Below, one piece after another: positions 10,219 to 24,221 of a stretch of DNA of 64,000 nucleotides. Origin of the DNA: Halichondria panicea (taxonomy: Eukaryota > Porifera > Demospongiae > Suberitida > Halichondriidae). How positions within the stretch are numbered: position 1 is the stretch's first letter; the number at the start of each line of letters is the position of its first letter. Under the pieces are notes generated by a model. The model saw only the letters and a program-made list of their open reading frames with translations. It searched no databases and was not told the origin of the DNA. The stretch spans positions 328,001 to 392,000 of the forward strand of contig NC_087380.1 in assembly GCF_963675165.1 (NCBI RefSeq), in the 5' to 3' direction. A program made the translations under genes and the position numbers.

Positions 10219-13200
10219 ATGACCTCCATGCTGTGTGGACTAGTGTGTGTGGTCCTGCTCTCTGGGCTCACTGCACTGGCAGGGGGACAGCAAGGTGAGT
10301 AATCGATATGGTAAAGGTATAGATGCATGCCTTCATTACTTTAACAAAACGTGTCCAATGATTATTCACTATATGAACTGATATGAGACGCTTTAATTGA
10401 TTACCCTTTACTATGGATATAATTATAGTGCACTTTCCAGTAAATTATTGCTTAGTGCCTGCCTATCTACTTAATCGCTTTAATCAACACATGTGAGAAA
10501 GTTTAGTTACACACAATGCATAATAATAATTGTAACTTGTACATGCATATGTACCGTATAGCGGGTAATTTTCGTTGCCTAATTAGAATTTTATATATAT
10601 TCGTGCAGCTCAGGATAGTGACGTTGAACGTATTGCAGTAGAATAATTTAAATTTCGTATGATGCTCTACAATACGAAATATATACGAAAATTTCCACCA
10701 TACGAAAATAACCGGCTATACGGTATTCACTTAAGAGAACAAAATGCATTTTTGTGGTCATTATGTGGTTAAATCATACTGTTGAACACTAACCTCTATG
10801 CCTCTTTGTTGAAGAACGACGTGACTCATAATACTGTCGTTCTTAGTTGAATACATGCATAAGTCAGTATACACTGATTTTAGAATCACAATGTTTTAAT
10901 TGTACAACGATTTTCTTATAATGGTTGGCATGAAGTATAGTTAAAGTGGAAGTGCAGTCAACCATGACCACTATAATTGCATTAGTGAAATGAATGTTGT
11001 ACTGTTTGTTTGTTTGTTGCACTATTTCAGGAACTTGTTCTGATTTACCACCACTAATGAATGGAGCCATTACCTACACTGGTGGATTTGTTGACAGCAG
11101 ACCTATTGATACCATTGCTATCTACACTTGTGACAATGGCTACACTCTCACTGGAGGGAGTTTCAGCCAATGTCAGAATGATGGGACCTGGAGTGAAACA
11201 GCTCCAACCTGTCAATGTGAGTTCCACTACATCTTAACAGTTGCTTCACCTTTCTTGATACAGTGAACACAGGACCCACTGAACCACCCGCCACCTGTCC
11301 TGACCTCATTGTACCAGCCAATGGAATGATCAGCTACAATATGGGGACTGCTAGTCCGAGACTAGTGGACACTGTGGCCACCTACACCTGTGACACTGGC
11401 TACACTCTCAATGGAGGCAGCACCAGGGCTTGTAGGAGTAATGGGACGTGGAGTGGGTCAGCTTCAATTTGTCAAAGTAATTAATTTGTACTGTTTGTTT
11501 GTTGAGTGTATCGTCTCCCATACAGTTAACTGCCCTGACTTACCCTCACTGATGAACGGGATGATTATGTACAGTGCTGGATCCCCTGACAACAGACCTT
11601 TCCTATCTAGTGCTGTGCACTCCTGTAACCCTGGCTACACTCTCACAGACACTAGAGGGGATCTCACTCTAGGTACCACCAGTGTTTGTGTGGATAGAGG
11701 GTGGAGTGGGTCACCTCCAGTGTGTCAGCGTAAGTGGAATGAATTTTGTACAGTTTGTTTTGAATATAATTATGTTCACTATTTCAGGACCTTGTTCTGA
11801 TTTACCACCACTAATGAATGGAGGCATTACCTACACTGATGAACTTGCTGACAGCAGACCTATTAATACCATTGCTATCTACACTTGTGACAATGGCTAC
11901 ACTCTCACTGGAGGGAGTTTCAGCCAATGTCAGAATAATGGGACCTGGAGTGCAACAGCTCCAACCTGTCAAGGTGAGTTCCACTACATCTTAACAGTTG
12001 CTTCACCTTTCTTGATACAGTGAACACAGGACCTATTGAACCACCCACCACCTGTCCTGACCTCACTGTACTAGCCAATGGAATGATCAGCTACAATATG
12101 GGGACTGCTAGTCTGAGACCAGTAGGCACTGTGGCCACCTACACCTGTGACACTGGTTACACTCTCAATGAAAGAGGAGGTACCAGGACTTGTGGGAGTG
12201 ATGGAGTATGGAGTGGGTCAGCTCCAACTTGTCGAGGTTAGGAAATAAACTTTGTACTGTTTGTTTGTTGAGTGTATCGTCTCATACAGCTGACTGCCTT
12301 GACTTACCCTCACTGATGAATGGGATGATTATGTACAGTGGGGGACCCACTGGCATTAGATTTATTGGTAGTGGAGCTACCTACACCTGCAACCCTGGCT
12401 ACACTCTCATTGGAGGTACCACCAGGGTCTGTGTGAGTGGAAGGATCTGGAGTGGGTCACCTCCAACTTGTCAAAGTAAGCTTTTGTATAGTTTGTGTTT
12501 CATTAATACGTGTGTGAGTACTTTTGGTACTATACATGTATGCGTAAACCCAATGAAAATTGTGTCGATCAAATTTCTGGTGGATATAGCTTAACGTACC
12601 TAGGACCCACTGAACCACCCACCACCTGTCCTGACCTCACTGTATCAGCCAATGGAATGATCAGCTACAATATGGGGACTGCTAGTCTGAGACCAGTGGG
12701 CACTGTGGCCACCTACACCTGTGACACTGGCTACACTCTCAATGGAGGTAGCACCAGGACTTGTGGGAGTGATGGAGTGTGGAGTGACAGTGATCCAACT
12801 TGTGGAGGTAATGTGTACAAGCTAGTATGTTGATGGTTGACAGATTTTGCTGTTTCCACAGCTACCTGTCCTGACCTCACTGTACCAGCCAATGGAGTGA
12901 TCATCTACAGCTCTAGTACCTCACCACACCGCCCTCGGGGAACCATGGCTACACAGAGCTGCTTGAATGGATACGTACCCTCCACTACCAGCACTGCTAC
13001 CAGAGTGTGTAGAGCTGACAGATTGTGGAGTGGATCAGATCTCACTTGTCAATGTAAGCTAGTACAATGAACTCTAACAGACTTACAATCCTCCACCCCC
13101 ACAGTACCTCCTGTCTACGTCTCCATGGGAACCACCAACTATGCTGTTATGAACTCACAGGTTGCCATAGACACCATCGGAGATACCACTGAGACAGCAT

Positions 13201-16200
13201 TGACTTGCAGAACTGACTCAACTATTTGCTGTACAGGACAAGATAATCCCAATAGTGCCAATGGATTAGGAGATTGGCTACTACCAAATGGAACAGCTGT
13301 CACTAGGAGTCCGGACATTACTGATTCAGACACAGATCTACTGTACAGTGTTGGAGATACAGGTGCACTCAGACTCCATCGTCGAGGGTCTGTGTCAGGC
13401 CCCACTGGCTCCTACTGCTGTGTGATTCCTGACAATACTGGAGATAACACAACATTCTGTGTACAGTTAGGTAAGTGGGTCTGTGTTCTCATCCATTTAC
13501 TGTATTATCCTGTGTTTCAGTGACTGAAGTCATCACTACCTCTTCTCCGAGTAAGTTAATTGCCATCTTTATGGACTATGTACTAGCATCCTCCCCACAG
13601 GCCCTGGTGAAGCTAACAACACAGGAGGTGTGGTGGCAGGTGTATTCATTGTGTTACTCATTCTAGCTGCTGTCATTGTGGTGGGTATCATTGTCGGGGT
13701 CTACTTCTGGAGGTGAGACTATCATCAGAATGTGTGCATGTAATAATGTGTTGTTTTGTGTACAGGAAACTTCGTGGCAACCAGACCAAGTACAGCCCCT
13801 CCCCATGCCATGCCCCTCCCCCTCGCCCCACCCCCTATCAAGCATCCTTCAAGAAGAGCAACGGACAAGACAGTAAAGTCACCATCCAGAAAGTTGACGG
13901 TAAGAAAAACATATTTTATTATACTATCAGTACCAACTGTTTCTCAGAGCCTAGTATAGTAGAGTTTCCTAGTGATACTCATGTGACGGAGGGGGAGGAG
14001 GTGTATCTGAGGGTGAAGGTGGGAGGTCACCCTCCACCCAGTCTCACCTGGTACCACGATGGTAGGAAGGTGACTGCAGACTATGCCACAGAACTGGACC
14101 AGGACGGTGGATTATCCTTCCCTAGTGTGGAGACTAAGCATGCTGGTGAGTACAGGCTATAATGTACCTACAATGGCATAAGATAACAGTGAATGTTTAC
14201 TGTGCATATTGAAAACTAAGATTAATGTTTACACGACTCTGTACGTAGGTGTGTATAAACTGGTGGTTACTGGAGCCTCAGGGTCAACAACACAACAGGT
14301 CGTCACGGTAACAGTGATGAGTGAGGGTGGTGAGGCTAGTGAGGGGGTGGAGGGGGTGGACTACGCCCCCATACCTGTGACAGAGTTTGGAGCGTATGTG
14401 GCTGACCTCCATGCTGGCAGCAATAAGAAGTTCAAAGATCTTTACAAGGTAATGTTATACTAGCTGTGTGTGTGGGCGTGACAATAATGTACTTTATCCA
14501 CACACACACACTCAGAATCTGGACAGTGGGGAGAGGGGTCATCCAGTGATTATTTCAGTGACTCCTGAGAACAAACTCAACAACAGATTTGGCAACATTG
14601 CTGTGTGTGAGTGTATATCCTGAGAGTTAGCACATATTAGTAGTTGTGTGTACACAGGCAGATGCATGGAGGTCATAGCACTGTGTGTGTGTGTTCTCAT
14701 ATCTCATACTAATCACACATATTCCTGCAGATGATGACAACCTCATTATCCTAGACCCCATCCCTGGACAAGAGGACTGTCAGTGTGACTACATCAATGC
14801 CTGCTATGTAGACGTGAGTGTGTGTGTTGAGCTCTTATTTTAATGGTTCAATGTTTTTATTGTTGTGGCCTTTACAAAATGTATACATTGTACATCTGCT
14901 TATAATTACTTAAGTATACAATGAAACCTTAGCTCTCTATATACTGGCCCTCTCATTCACTGCATGTATACACACACACATACTTGCATAATTATGCTTT
15001 GTGTGCGCATACGCAGCGATGTATGACAGTAGTGTGTACACTCTTTTCACCATTTGCATGCAAATGTAATGATAGTCTGCTAGTACTGTAGATTCATCAC
15101 CGTAAGGCTTTGGCCCACCGAGGCATCAGCACCCGCAGTGCTTTCATTATTGTATAGTATCTGGTACCAGCACATGAATTTATTTCTTCTTGTATTCTCA
15201 GGGGTACAAGAAGCCTAAAAGGTTCATAGCAACACAAGGTGAGGTCCTGGGTTACCAAATGTGTACCATTACCTTATATGGGCATCGAGGTGGTCCTTGT
15301 TTACCTTGTTGTGGGCACAGTTGAAACTGTAACTGATCCGACTAGAAAAACATTTGTTACGGCTACTACTGAGTATGACCACTGTTCTTTGCAAACCAGC
15401 TACTGATTGTTCAGTGTAAAATTCAGTGTTTTCCCCCTCCCCCTCATATAGGACCACTGCCAGGAACTCTGGTGGACTTCTGGCGTCTCATGTGGCAGGA
15501 GAGACCACCCATAATAGTCATGCTCACCAACCTCATGGAGAACAACAAGATCAAATGTGAAGAGTACTGGCCCGAGTCTGGGAAGAAGCATTTTGGCCCA
15601 TTCACAGTGGCCATTACAGATCAGCAAATACTGGCTGACTACACCGTCAGGACACTGGAGGCTTCAGTGAGTTACAATACACTGGCTTTATATAAGAGAA
15701 TGGGATTATTATCAGCCTCCCCCTGCCTCTAGTTGGATGGAGACCGCCGTGTGCTGAGAGTCAAGCTATTCCATTTCACTGCCTGGCCTGATCACGGTGT
15801 GCCTGACTATGCCACGCCCATTCTTGCATTCCATCGTCGGGTCCAGTCCCAACACAAGCCATCGAAAGGTCCTATTCTGATCCACTGCAGTGCTGGTGTG
15901 GGACGCACAGGCACTTACATTGCCATTGATAATGTCCTCGATCAGATCTCAGTCGATGGTCTCATCGATATTTCCGGCACCATTGTCAAATCTCGCAACC
16001 AGAGGATGAAGCTTGTACAAACACAGGTGGGTATACACCACTCTAATGCTATTGCTTCCATCATTGCTGCCATTTTGATTCTACTGAGCATGCTCATTGC
16101 CCCTCTTCCTCTAGGACCAATATGTGTTCATCCACGATGCTATCCTGGAGTCAGTGACGTGTGGAGACACTCAGATCAGTGCTGGAGATCTGCGCAGACA

Positions 16201-17740
16201 GATACAGAAGATGTCATTAGTGTCCCCGGGAAAAACCATCTCAGATTTCCAATACCAGTTCCAAATTCTGGAACAGGTTACTCCAAATCCTAAAGAAGTT
16301 CGAAGTCCTATTGCTGTTAAGAATGCTGCCAGGAACAGGAACATGGACTACCTGCCATGTAAGGACTGCTGCTAACTGTGTACATTATATCCATTACTGT
16401 TTCTCCAACAATAGCTGAGACCAGTCGTGTGATTCTGAAGGGAGAGCAACCTGACTACATTCATGCTGTGTTTGCTCATGTAAGTGTTAAACTACTAGAG
16501 CCCTTGACCTATTGTACTCTCATGGTCCCCTCCCTCCCTCCAGGGCTACAAGCACCAGAAGGCATACATCATTGCCCAGAATCCACTGGACTCAACTGTG
16601 CGTAACTTCTGGAAGGTGATCTATGACAGGAAGTGTGCGGCTGTTGTGATGTTGACTCCACTCGATGAGAATGGGAAGGTAAGAGATGGTCTCCATTAGA
16701 GGTCCTCCCTGTTGAGTGTGTGTGTGTGTGTGTGTAGGAGGCATGCTCCCAGTACTGGCCAGAGAGTGGCAATGTCACCTCCTTCGGTGAGTTCACCATC
16801 GATAACTTGGGAGAGGAAGTCAACACTGGGTTCGTTATGAGGCAACTGAGCATACTCAATGAAAAGGTACGTCATGCATCTCTTTGTTGCCTTCAAACCT
16901 CTCTTTATTCCTTGTTGTCTCCATGCAGACACAAAAGGCCCATCAATTGACTCAGTTCCACATCACTAACTGGAAGAGCAGTGGAAAGTGTGAGAACCTC
17001 AAGACTGTAACTGACGTGAATGAGGAGGTTATAAAGGTTCAAAGGAGGACTGGAAACAAGCCTGTACTGGTCCATTGCAAGTACGTACAAGTGCTGTAAC
17101 CTTATATGGACATTATATAATCTCCCCCTATCCAGTGACACTGCGACTCGCTCTGGTATGTACTGCTCTGTAGCTACTACCATTGACCGTTGCAAGACAG
17201 AGGGAGTGGTGGATGTATTCCAGGTGGTCAAGGCTCTCAGGGTCCACAAGCCAGGGGCAGTACCCTCAGTCGTGAGTTCATCTGCTGCTTACATAGAGGG
17301 AGGCTTGTACCAAATTGGCAATACAAACCAGACCTTGCCTATACAACCCGTATACTAAGTTGTTTTCCCCAATACAAGAGCTTCCAGCCTCTGTATTGTT
17401 TATTAGTGACATGCATTTGCAATGTAGTTTTGTACCATCATGTGTGCTGTATTTGCGCATCAGTCAATATGGCTGCCACGTGCAGAGATGATAGCCTCAG
17501 ATAGGGTCAAAGTTCACTGAGGCTACTATACTCTCACTATTTGAGATTGGCTTCTATTGCACTGAAGATGGGCTGTAGGGAGGCTACTATTTGAGGGCGG
17601 CCTTTATACAAGAGCAGCCTCTATCAAGCAAATACTGTAGTTAGTGTATCCCCTCACAGGACAACTACAAGGATCTGTTTGATGCTACTCTGGTCTACTT
17701 GGACTCCTTTGACAACTATGCCAACTTCCAAGATATTTGA
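10219..17740 (+). CDS. RPTP-2: 8 CCP + Ig-B receptor tyrosine phosphatase
   Basis: Spliced gene; inferred exons sum to 4,365 nt (about 1,454 aa) with no frame break. After the signal peptide exon the first coding exon is a CCP ([14 protein letters not shown]), so Ig-A is absent; the 736-bp first intron carries a MITE instead. Eight CCPs in type order A-B-C-A-B-C'-B-F suggest a duplicated A-B-C block. Ig-B is the 366-nt subtype (CRTDSTICC...YCCVIP). The TM exon is 27 nt shorter than in RPTP-1, trimming the Thr-rich stalk. D1 keeps WPDHGVP and [10 protein letters not shown]. Copy-specific residues include Cys for Ser in DCQCDYINAC and Ser for Pro at the D1-D2 junction (CCA T|CT). One donor, after CCP 12021-12236, is GTTAGG rather than the usual GTAAG/GTGAG. 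The mini-exon is intact here. Confidence 0.9.
10552..10725. mobile_element. MITE, TACCGTATAGCGGGTAATTTTCG family (RPTP-2)
   Basis: Ends TACCGTATAGCGGGTAATTT and GAAAATAACCGGCTATACGG TA. Length 174 bp, in the first intron of RPTP-2. Same family as 20016-20899 and 48429-48635. Confidence 0.75.
11031..13712 (+). other. RPTP-2 ectodomain and TM exons
   Basis: Signal peptide 10219-10294; CCP 11031-11216, 11264-11476, 11526-11729, 11788-11973, 12021-12236, 12290-12475, 12604-12807, 12862-13053; Ig-B 13105-13470; mini-exon 13521-13550; TM 13601-13712. The CCP at 12604 starts at an acceptor placed directly before GACCCACTGAACC. It lacks the VNTG residues that open most type B modules but stays in phase. 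Confidence 0.8.
13766..17740 (+). other. RPTP-2 cytoplasmic exons
   Basis: Linker 13766-13899; I-set 13948-14145 and 14249-14448; D1 14516-14606, 14731-14813, 15202-15238, 15452-15666, 15733-16026, 16115-16358; D2 16415-16479, 16544-16678, 16738-16866, 16929-17080, 17136-17271, 17660-17740. All lengths equal those of RPTP-1. The intron before the fifth D2 exon is only 55 bp, lacking the roughly 110-bp AT-rich stretch present in copies 1, 3, 4, 5 and 7. Confidence 0.82.
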
Positions 17741-18033
17741 TGTACATGAACTACTAACACAAGAAATGAACAAATGTAATTATGGACTCTGTCGAGTATA
17801 ATAGGAATAATTTATAGACTTCCTTTTGATTTGTACAATAATAATTGTCATAGAGCTCTGTTTATATACTCACCATGCACAGCTGTTTGTAATCACCCTG
17901 AATTCAATGAATGGATAATTATAACTTGATGTTTTCAAATAGATATTAAAGCGGCAGACATAATTATAAAACATAATTACACAACGTGTCATGGATTAAG
18001 GGAAAGTGTCTCTATATATATATATAACTATAT

Positions 18034-18110
18034 CAGTTTCTGTGAGCATGCTGACTGGTCTCATGTAGGGATCCAATACCTGCAGGCAAAACACAAGCAG
18101 TTTCAACACA
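18034..18110 (+). repeat. Repeated intergenic element (four copies)
   Basis: About 65-77 bp beginning CAGTTTCTGTGAGCATGCTG and ending ACACAAGCAGTTTCAACACA. It occurs at 18034-18110 (before RPTP-3), 36186-36261 (RPTP-5), 43664-43740 (RPTP-6) and 54961-55024 (RPTP-7, with an internal deletion). It is absent before RPTP-2 and RPTP-4 and only a remnant before RPTP-8. It probably spread with the tandem duplications; a regulatory role is possible but unsupported. Confidence 0.6.
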
Positions 18111-18199
18111 TTATAATTATGATTATGTAATAGTAGTATTCAATTTCCTAATAAGAGTAAGAAGTAGATCTACACCCACTTGAATGGGCCTATAACGCG

Positions 18200-18396
18200 C
18201 TAGCAGTACTGTACGTAATGGGGGAGGGAGGTCGTATATATATAGCGCCACTACAATGTGGGCCTAAAGCTATAGGATGCCGTTACTGCTTACAGGGAGG
18301 TAGTTAGTGCCACAATATATTGTATACTAGCTGCAACAACACAGCTAGCTAGCTAGGGATACCTACTAACTGTCTACCATTGAAGAGAGACTACCC
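18200..18396 (+). promoter_or_regulatory. RPTP-3 promoter-like block
   Basis: GGTCGTATATATATAGCGCC with a TATATATATA stretch at 18235-18244, 162 bp before the ATG, followed by GTGGGCCTAAAGCTATAGGATG and the shared leader. The remaining spacer from 17741 holds the RPTP-2 3' flank and, at 18034-18110, a repeated intergenic element. Confidence 0.5.
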
Positions 18397-21300
18397 ATGA
18401 CATCCATGCTGTGTAGACTAGTGTGTGTGGTCCTGCTCTCTGGGATCACTGCACTGGCAGGGGGACAGCAAAGTTCAGGTGAGTCAAAAACCCTACTGAT
18501 ATACCATTGTGTAGGCCGGTGAATGAATAAAGTTCCAACATAATTGTCAAAAATATTTCCATGCATGGCAATATAAATTGCATGGTGAGTTACTAGAACA
18601 GCAAAAAATTGTTGCAGTGGGTAATTGGTTAGAACGAGAAAAGACCAACGATTAGGTCTGGCAATGTCTATAAGATAGTTTGGCCGTCTTACTATGCAAG
18701 GTTCAATGTTGATTACATGCATATCTACACATCCTCTGCAGTGCTCAAAATCCCTAGTTTTATTGCTTTTTTGTTTAGAGTAGTATCTTAAGAAAATGTA
18801 TTGGCTAAGTCCAACACTATACAGAGTAAGCTTGAATAAAATGTTCTGACTTTTGGTACAAAAAAGACATTTTACTTCCAGAGATAATACATCTCAGCTT
18901 GTTATACATCTTTTTACGATCACCCGTTTTCACCTAAATGATTTTCCACTATAACAATTTTGGGGGAAATATTTTTGACTTACTTTTTTGTGTTTTATTC
19001 CACCAGTACGTATATTCACCATATATCGCCACCTTCACGAGTTCATGCACAACTCTCCTAGTTCCATGTTCATAAACCTCAGTGTATATACCTGTTCCCA
19101 TAGTGATCTGCACTGACCTACCCTCACTGGCTATTGGGGATATCGACTATGGTGGTGCTGGATCCACTAACAGCAGACCAGAGGGCACTGTGGCCAGGTA
19201 CACCTGTGACACTGGCTACACTCTCAATGGAGGCAGCACCTTCAGGACTTGTGGGAGTGGAGTGTGGAGTGGGTTTGCTCCAGTGTGTCTGCGTAAGTGG
19301 AATGGACTTTGTACTGTTTGTTTGTTGAGTGTATCGTCTCCCATGCAGTGAACTGCCCTGACTTACTCCCACTGACCAATGGGATGATTATGTACAATGC
19401 TACTGCTGGATCTACTGTTAAAAACAAAACGTTCAGCTCTACTGCTGTGCATTCCTGCAACACTGGCTACACTCTCACTGGAGGTGCCACCACCAGGGTC
19501 TGTGTGAGTGGAGGGAGATGGAATGGGTCACCTCCAACTTGTCAAAGTAAGTTCTGTAACTCTTGTACAGTTTGTTTGTAAGTACAGAAATTTGATAACC
19601 AAAAATCAGAAATGCGCTAGACTAAACAGTGTACATATGTACACAGTAGGTTGCATTTCAAGTGAGCTGAAAAGGTTGTAATATCCATGTAATCTTACAC
19701 GTAATGAAGATTGTGTGAATCAAATTTCTGGTTGTGAAGTAGTTTTGTTGTGTGTCTCACACTCTATACACAGAGGACACAGGACCCACCTGCCCTGACT
19801 TACCCTCACTGACAAATGGGATGATTATGTACAGTGCTGGATCCCCTGACAACAGACCTTTCATCACTGTGGTCACCTACTCCTGTAACCCTGGCTACAC
19901 TCTCACTAGTACTGGAAGGGACACCACGCGGATCTGTGTGAGTGGAGGGAGCTGGAGTGGGTCAGCTCCAACTTGTCAAGGTAAGTTCCACTCTCTATTA
20001 TTTGACTTGTTTAACTACCGTATAGCGGGTCATTTTCGGGGGACAAAATATTCGTGGTTCAGCAATATTGAGACATTTCGTGGGTAATATTTTCGTGGTT
20101 GCTTAGCTTGCACTGCAGGTAAAGGTACAGTGCTTTTATACACCTTTGCAATAAGCTGGTATCACATATAGTAAACCACAAATAGTAACATGCAAACCAC
20201 AGGCTGCTACAGGAGGAATTTGTGATGTTGTCTTGTTGATGAGCTGCTTATAGGATGTGTTCTAAGGCTTACAGTAAGGGCATAAGGTGGAGGATACACC
20301 AGAGGTGTGACCTTGGGTTATCTTACAAAACAATAGCTGAAAATCTCAATATGAACCCCTCTACTGTATGCAAGACTGTGCATGAGGCTTTTTTAGGAAA
20401 CTAGTACGGTTGAAAACATGCATTCAAGGGTACCACAAAACTACTACTAAAAGACTAAGTGCCAGAGATAAAATTGTTCTTCTTGAAGCTGTTTTGGAAA
20501 CGCCTTAAGATCTAAGACTTATAGTAAGGACATAAGGTCACACCTCTGGTGTATCATCCTCCACCTTATGTCCTTACTGTAAGCCTTAGTTAGATCTTAC
20601 ATTTCTATGGAATACATCCTTAATTTAAGCAGCTCATCAACAAGACAACATCACTATTTCTCAAATTCCAAATTTCCTTACTTTAATATTATGATAAGGT
20701 GAGGTACAGTCTGTAGCCTGTAGCCTGTGGTTTGCATGTTACTATTTGTGGTTTACAATGTGATACCAGCTTGTTGCAAAGGTGTATAAAAGCACTGTAG
20801 GCAAGGTCGCTTCATTCGTGGATAAAATATTCGTGGTCAGACCTCCAACCACGAAAACTACGAATATTTTTCCCCACGAAAATTACCCGCTATACGGTAT
20901 TATTTAGATAAGATCTAGATGTGAAAAGTACCTCAGAGGAGGTACCGTATAGCGTGTAAATTTGGCGAAGGAGACTTTTATAATTTGACGATCATGTTGC
21001 ATGGCAATATTTAGGTGTGAAGAGCTGAACAAAGGATATAATAATAATAGCCACATTGTGTGTTACCCACTGTCGATATACCCTTACTGAGTTATGTCAA
21101 TGTGATATACTGCAAGCTAGGTGATTTTAGATTTTGGCAATACTCACTCTGATTCGCCAAAATTACTGTAACTGAGTGTCACAACAACTTAGTATCTCGT
21201 TGTCAAGTAATTGTCTTAATTATTGTAGTCAAGCCTTGAGGACAAGGTTTATGCTTGTATCTGTATGAGCTATGAGCTAAATACTCAAGTGGAGATGTCT

Positions 21301-23583
21301 ATGACCCAAAAAGGCACACCATCGACACACCCCAAAACAGTGTCTATATATATATTATATTATAGTTACTTATGTTGATGATCTCACACCCTATATGGTC
21401 AACACAGGACCTACTGAACCACCCACCACCTGTCCTGACCTCACTGTACCAGCCAATGGAATGATCAGCTACACTATGGGGACTGCTAGTCTGAGACCAG
21501 TGGGCACTATGGCCACCTACACCTGTGACACTGGCTACACTCTCAATGGAGGCAGCACTAGGGTCTGTGTGACTGGATGGATCTGGAGTGGGTCAACTCC
21601 AACTTGCCAAGGTGACTCTTGTACGTATGTATTTCAACTTATGTGGGTATACACGTATGATGTTTCATCGATTCAATTTCTGGTGGACATTTTTAAAGGA
21701 GTATGATGATGATCTTCTCCCCTACAGTGGATACAGGACCGACAGTTGCTCCATCCATCACCTGCCCTGACCTAACTTCTATGACCAATGGAATGATCAG
21801 CTACAATACGGGGAATAGTCCCAGATCAGTGGACACTGTGGCCACCTACACCTGTGACACTGGCTACACTCTCAATGGAGGTACTACCACCAGGACTTGT
21901 AGGAGTGATGGAATGTGGAGTGGGTCAGCTCCAAATTGTCAAGGTAAGTGAAACTGATTTATACTGTTTATTTGTTGAATGTGTGTTCACTATTTCAGGA
22001 CCTTGTTCTGATTTACCACCACTAATGAATGGAGACATTGCCTACACTGGTGGACTTGCTGACAGCAGGCCTATTAATACAATTGCTACCTACACTTGTG
22101 ACAATGGCTACACTCTCACTGGAGGGAGTTTCCGAGCTTGTCCGAATGATGGGACCTGGAGTGGAACAACTCCAACCTGTCAATGTGAGTTCCACTACAT
22201 CTTAACAGTTGCTTCACCTTTCTGTTACAGTGAACACAGGACCCACTGAACCACCCACCACCTGTCCTGACCTGACTGTATCAACCAATGGAATGATCAC
22301 CTACAATATGGGGACTGTTAGTCTGAGACCAGTGGGCACTATGGCCACCTATAACTGTACCACTGACTACACTCTGGATGGAGGCAGCACCAGGACTTGT
22401 GGGAGTGATGGAATGTGGAGTGGGTCAGCTCCAACTTGTCTGTGTAAGTACAATTTGTGTGCAGTTATTTAGTTGAGTGCATTTTGCTCTGATGACATCT
22501 CCTTTACTGTTGTGTTTCAGTAGCGGAAATCACTACCTCTCCCCCCACTGCAAGTAAGTTAATTGTCCCCTTTAATTTACTGACCATGTACTAGCAACCT
22601 CCCCACAGCCACTGCCACTACTGGAGGGGACACTGGGCCCACCACTGCAGCTAACAACACAGGAGGTGTGGTGGCAGGTGTAGTCCTTGTGTTACTCATT
22701 CTAGCCGCTGTCATTGTGGTGGGTATCATTGTCGGGGTCTACTTCTGGAGGTGAGACTATCATCAGAATGTGTGCATGTAATAATGTGTTGTTTTGTGTA
22801 CAGGAAACTTCGTGGCAACCAGACCAAGTACACACAATCACCCTCCCCACGTCATGCCCCTCCCCCTCGCCCCATCCCCTATCAAGCATCCTTCAAGAAG
22901 AGCAACGGACAAGACAGTAAAGTCACTATTGAGAAAGTCGACGGTAAGAAAAGTAAAGCAGCATTCTGCACTATTTTTGTGTCTGTATAATTATACAGAG
23001 CGTTTTTCAACTTTCAGCACCAACTATTTGTCTATATTTCAGAGCCTAGTATAGTAGAGTTTCCTAGTGATACTCATGTGACGGAGGGGGAGGAGGTGTA
23101 TCTGAGGGTGAAGGTGGGAGGTCACCCTCCACCCAGTATCACCTGGTACCACGACAGTAGGAAGGTGACTGCAGACTATGCCACAGAACTGGACCAGGAC
23201 GATGGATTATCCTTCCCTAGTGTGGAGACTAAGCATGCTGGTGAGTACAGGCTATAATGTACCTACAATGGCACAAGATAACAGTGAATGTTTACTGTGC
23301 ATATTGAAAACTAAGATTAATGTTTACACGACTCTGTACGTAGGTGTGTATAAACTGGTGGTTACTGGAGCCTCAGGGTCAACAACACAACAGGTCGTCA
23401 CGGTAACAGTGATGAGTGAGGGTGGTGAGGCTAGTGAGGGGGTGGAGGGGGTGAACTACGCCGCCATACCTGTGACAGAGTTTGGAGCGTACGTGGCTGA
23501 CCTCCATGCTGGCAGCAATAAGAAGTTCAAAGATCTTTACAAGGTAATGTTATACTAGCTGTGTGTGTGGGCGTATGTATTAT

Positions 23584-23645
<62 letters not shown>

Positions 23646-24158
23646 AGAATTTGGACAGTGGGGAGAGGGGTCATCCAGTGATTATTTCAGTGACTCCTGA
23701 GAACAAACTCAACAACAGATTTGGCAACATTGCTGTGTGTGAGTGTATATCCTGAGAGTTAGCACATATTAGCAGTTGTGTGTACACAGGCAGATGGAGG
23801 TCATAGCACTGTGTGTGTGTGTTCTCATATCTCATACTAATCACACCTATTCCTGCAGATGATGACAACCTCATTATCCTAGACCCCATCCCTGGACAAG
23901 AGGACTGTCAGAGTGACTACATCAATGCCTGCTATGTAGATGTGAGTGTGTGTGTGTTGAGCTCTTATTTTAATGGTTCAATGTTTTTGTTTTTATTGTT
24001 GTTGCTTTTACAGTGTGTATACATCTGCCTAATGACTTGCTGCATTCCACTGCTAATGGCACACTTGTTGAGTATACAATGAAACCTTAGCTGTCTAAAC
24101 TGGTCTTTTCTTTCACGTACTCACTGTATGTTGTGTGCATGCGCAGTGAGGTATACGG

Positions 24159-24221
<63 letters not shown>

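Larger units (their letters stand above)
19104..22750 (+). other. RPTP-3 ectodomain and TM exons
   Basis: Signal peptide 18397-18478; CCP 19104-19292, 19349-19546, 19774-19980, 21408-21611, 21728-21943, 21999-22184, 22231-22443; mini-exon 22521-22553; TM 22609-22750. The CCP at 21408 is the least certain start: the usual TATAG|TGAACACAGG acceptor reads TATGGTCAACACAGG here, and the next AG, before GACCTACTGAACC, preserves phase. Confidence 0.75.

Noticed and set aside
15333-15353. ATCCGACTAGAAAAACATTT in an RPTP-2 intron matches the end of the 47005-47560 foldback
   Set aside because: Other copies have the closely similar ATCAGCTAGAAAAACATTTG at the same intron position, so the match is more likely chance or local drift than an element footprint.
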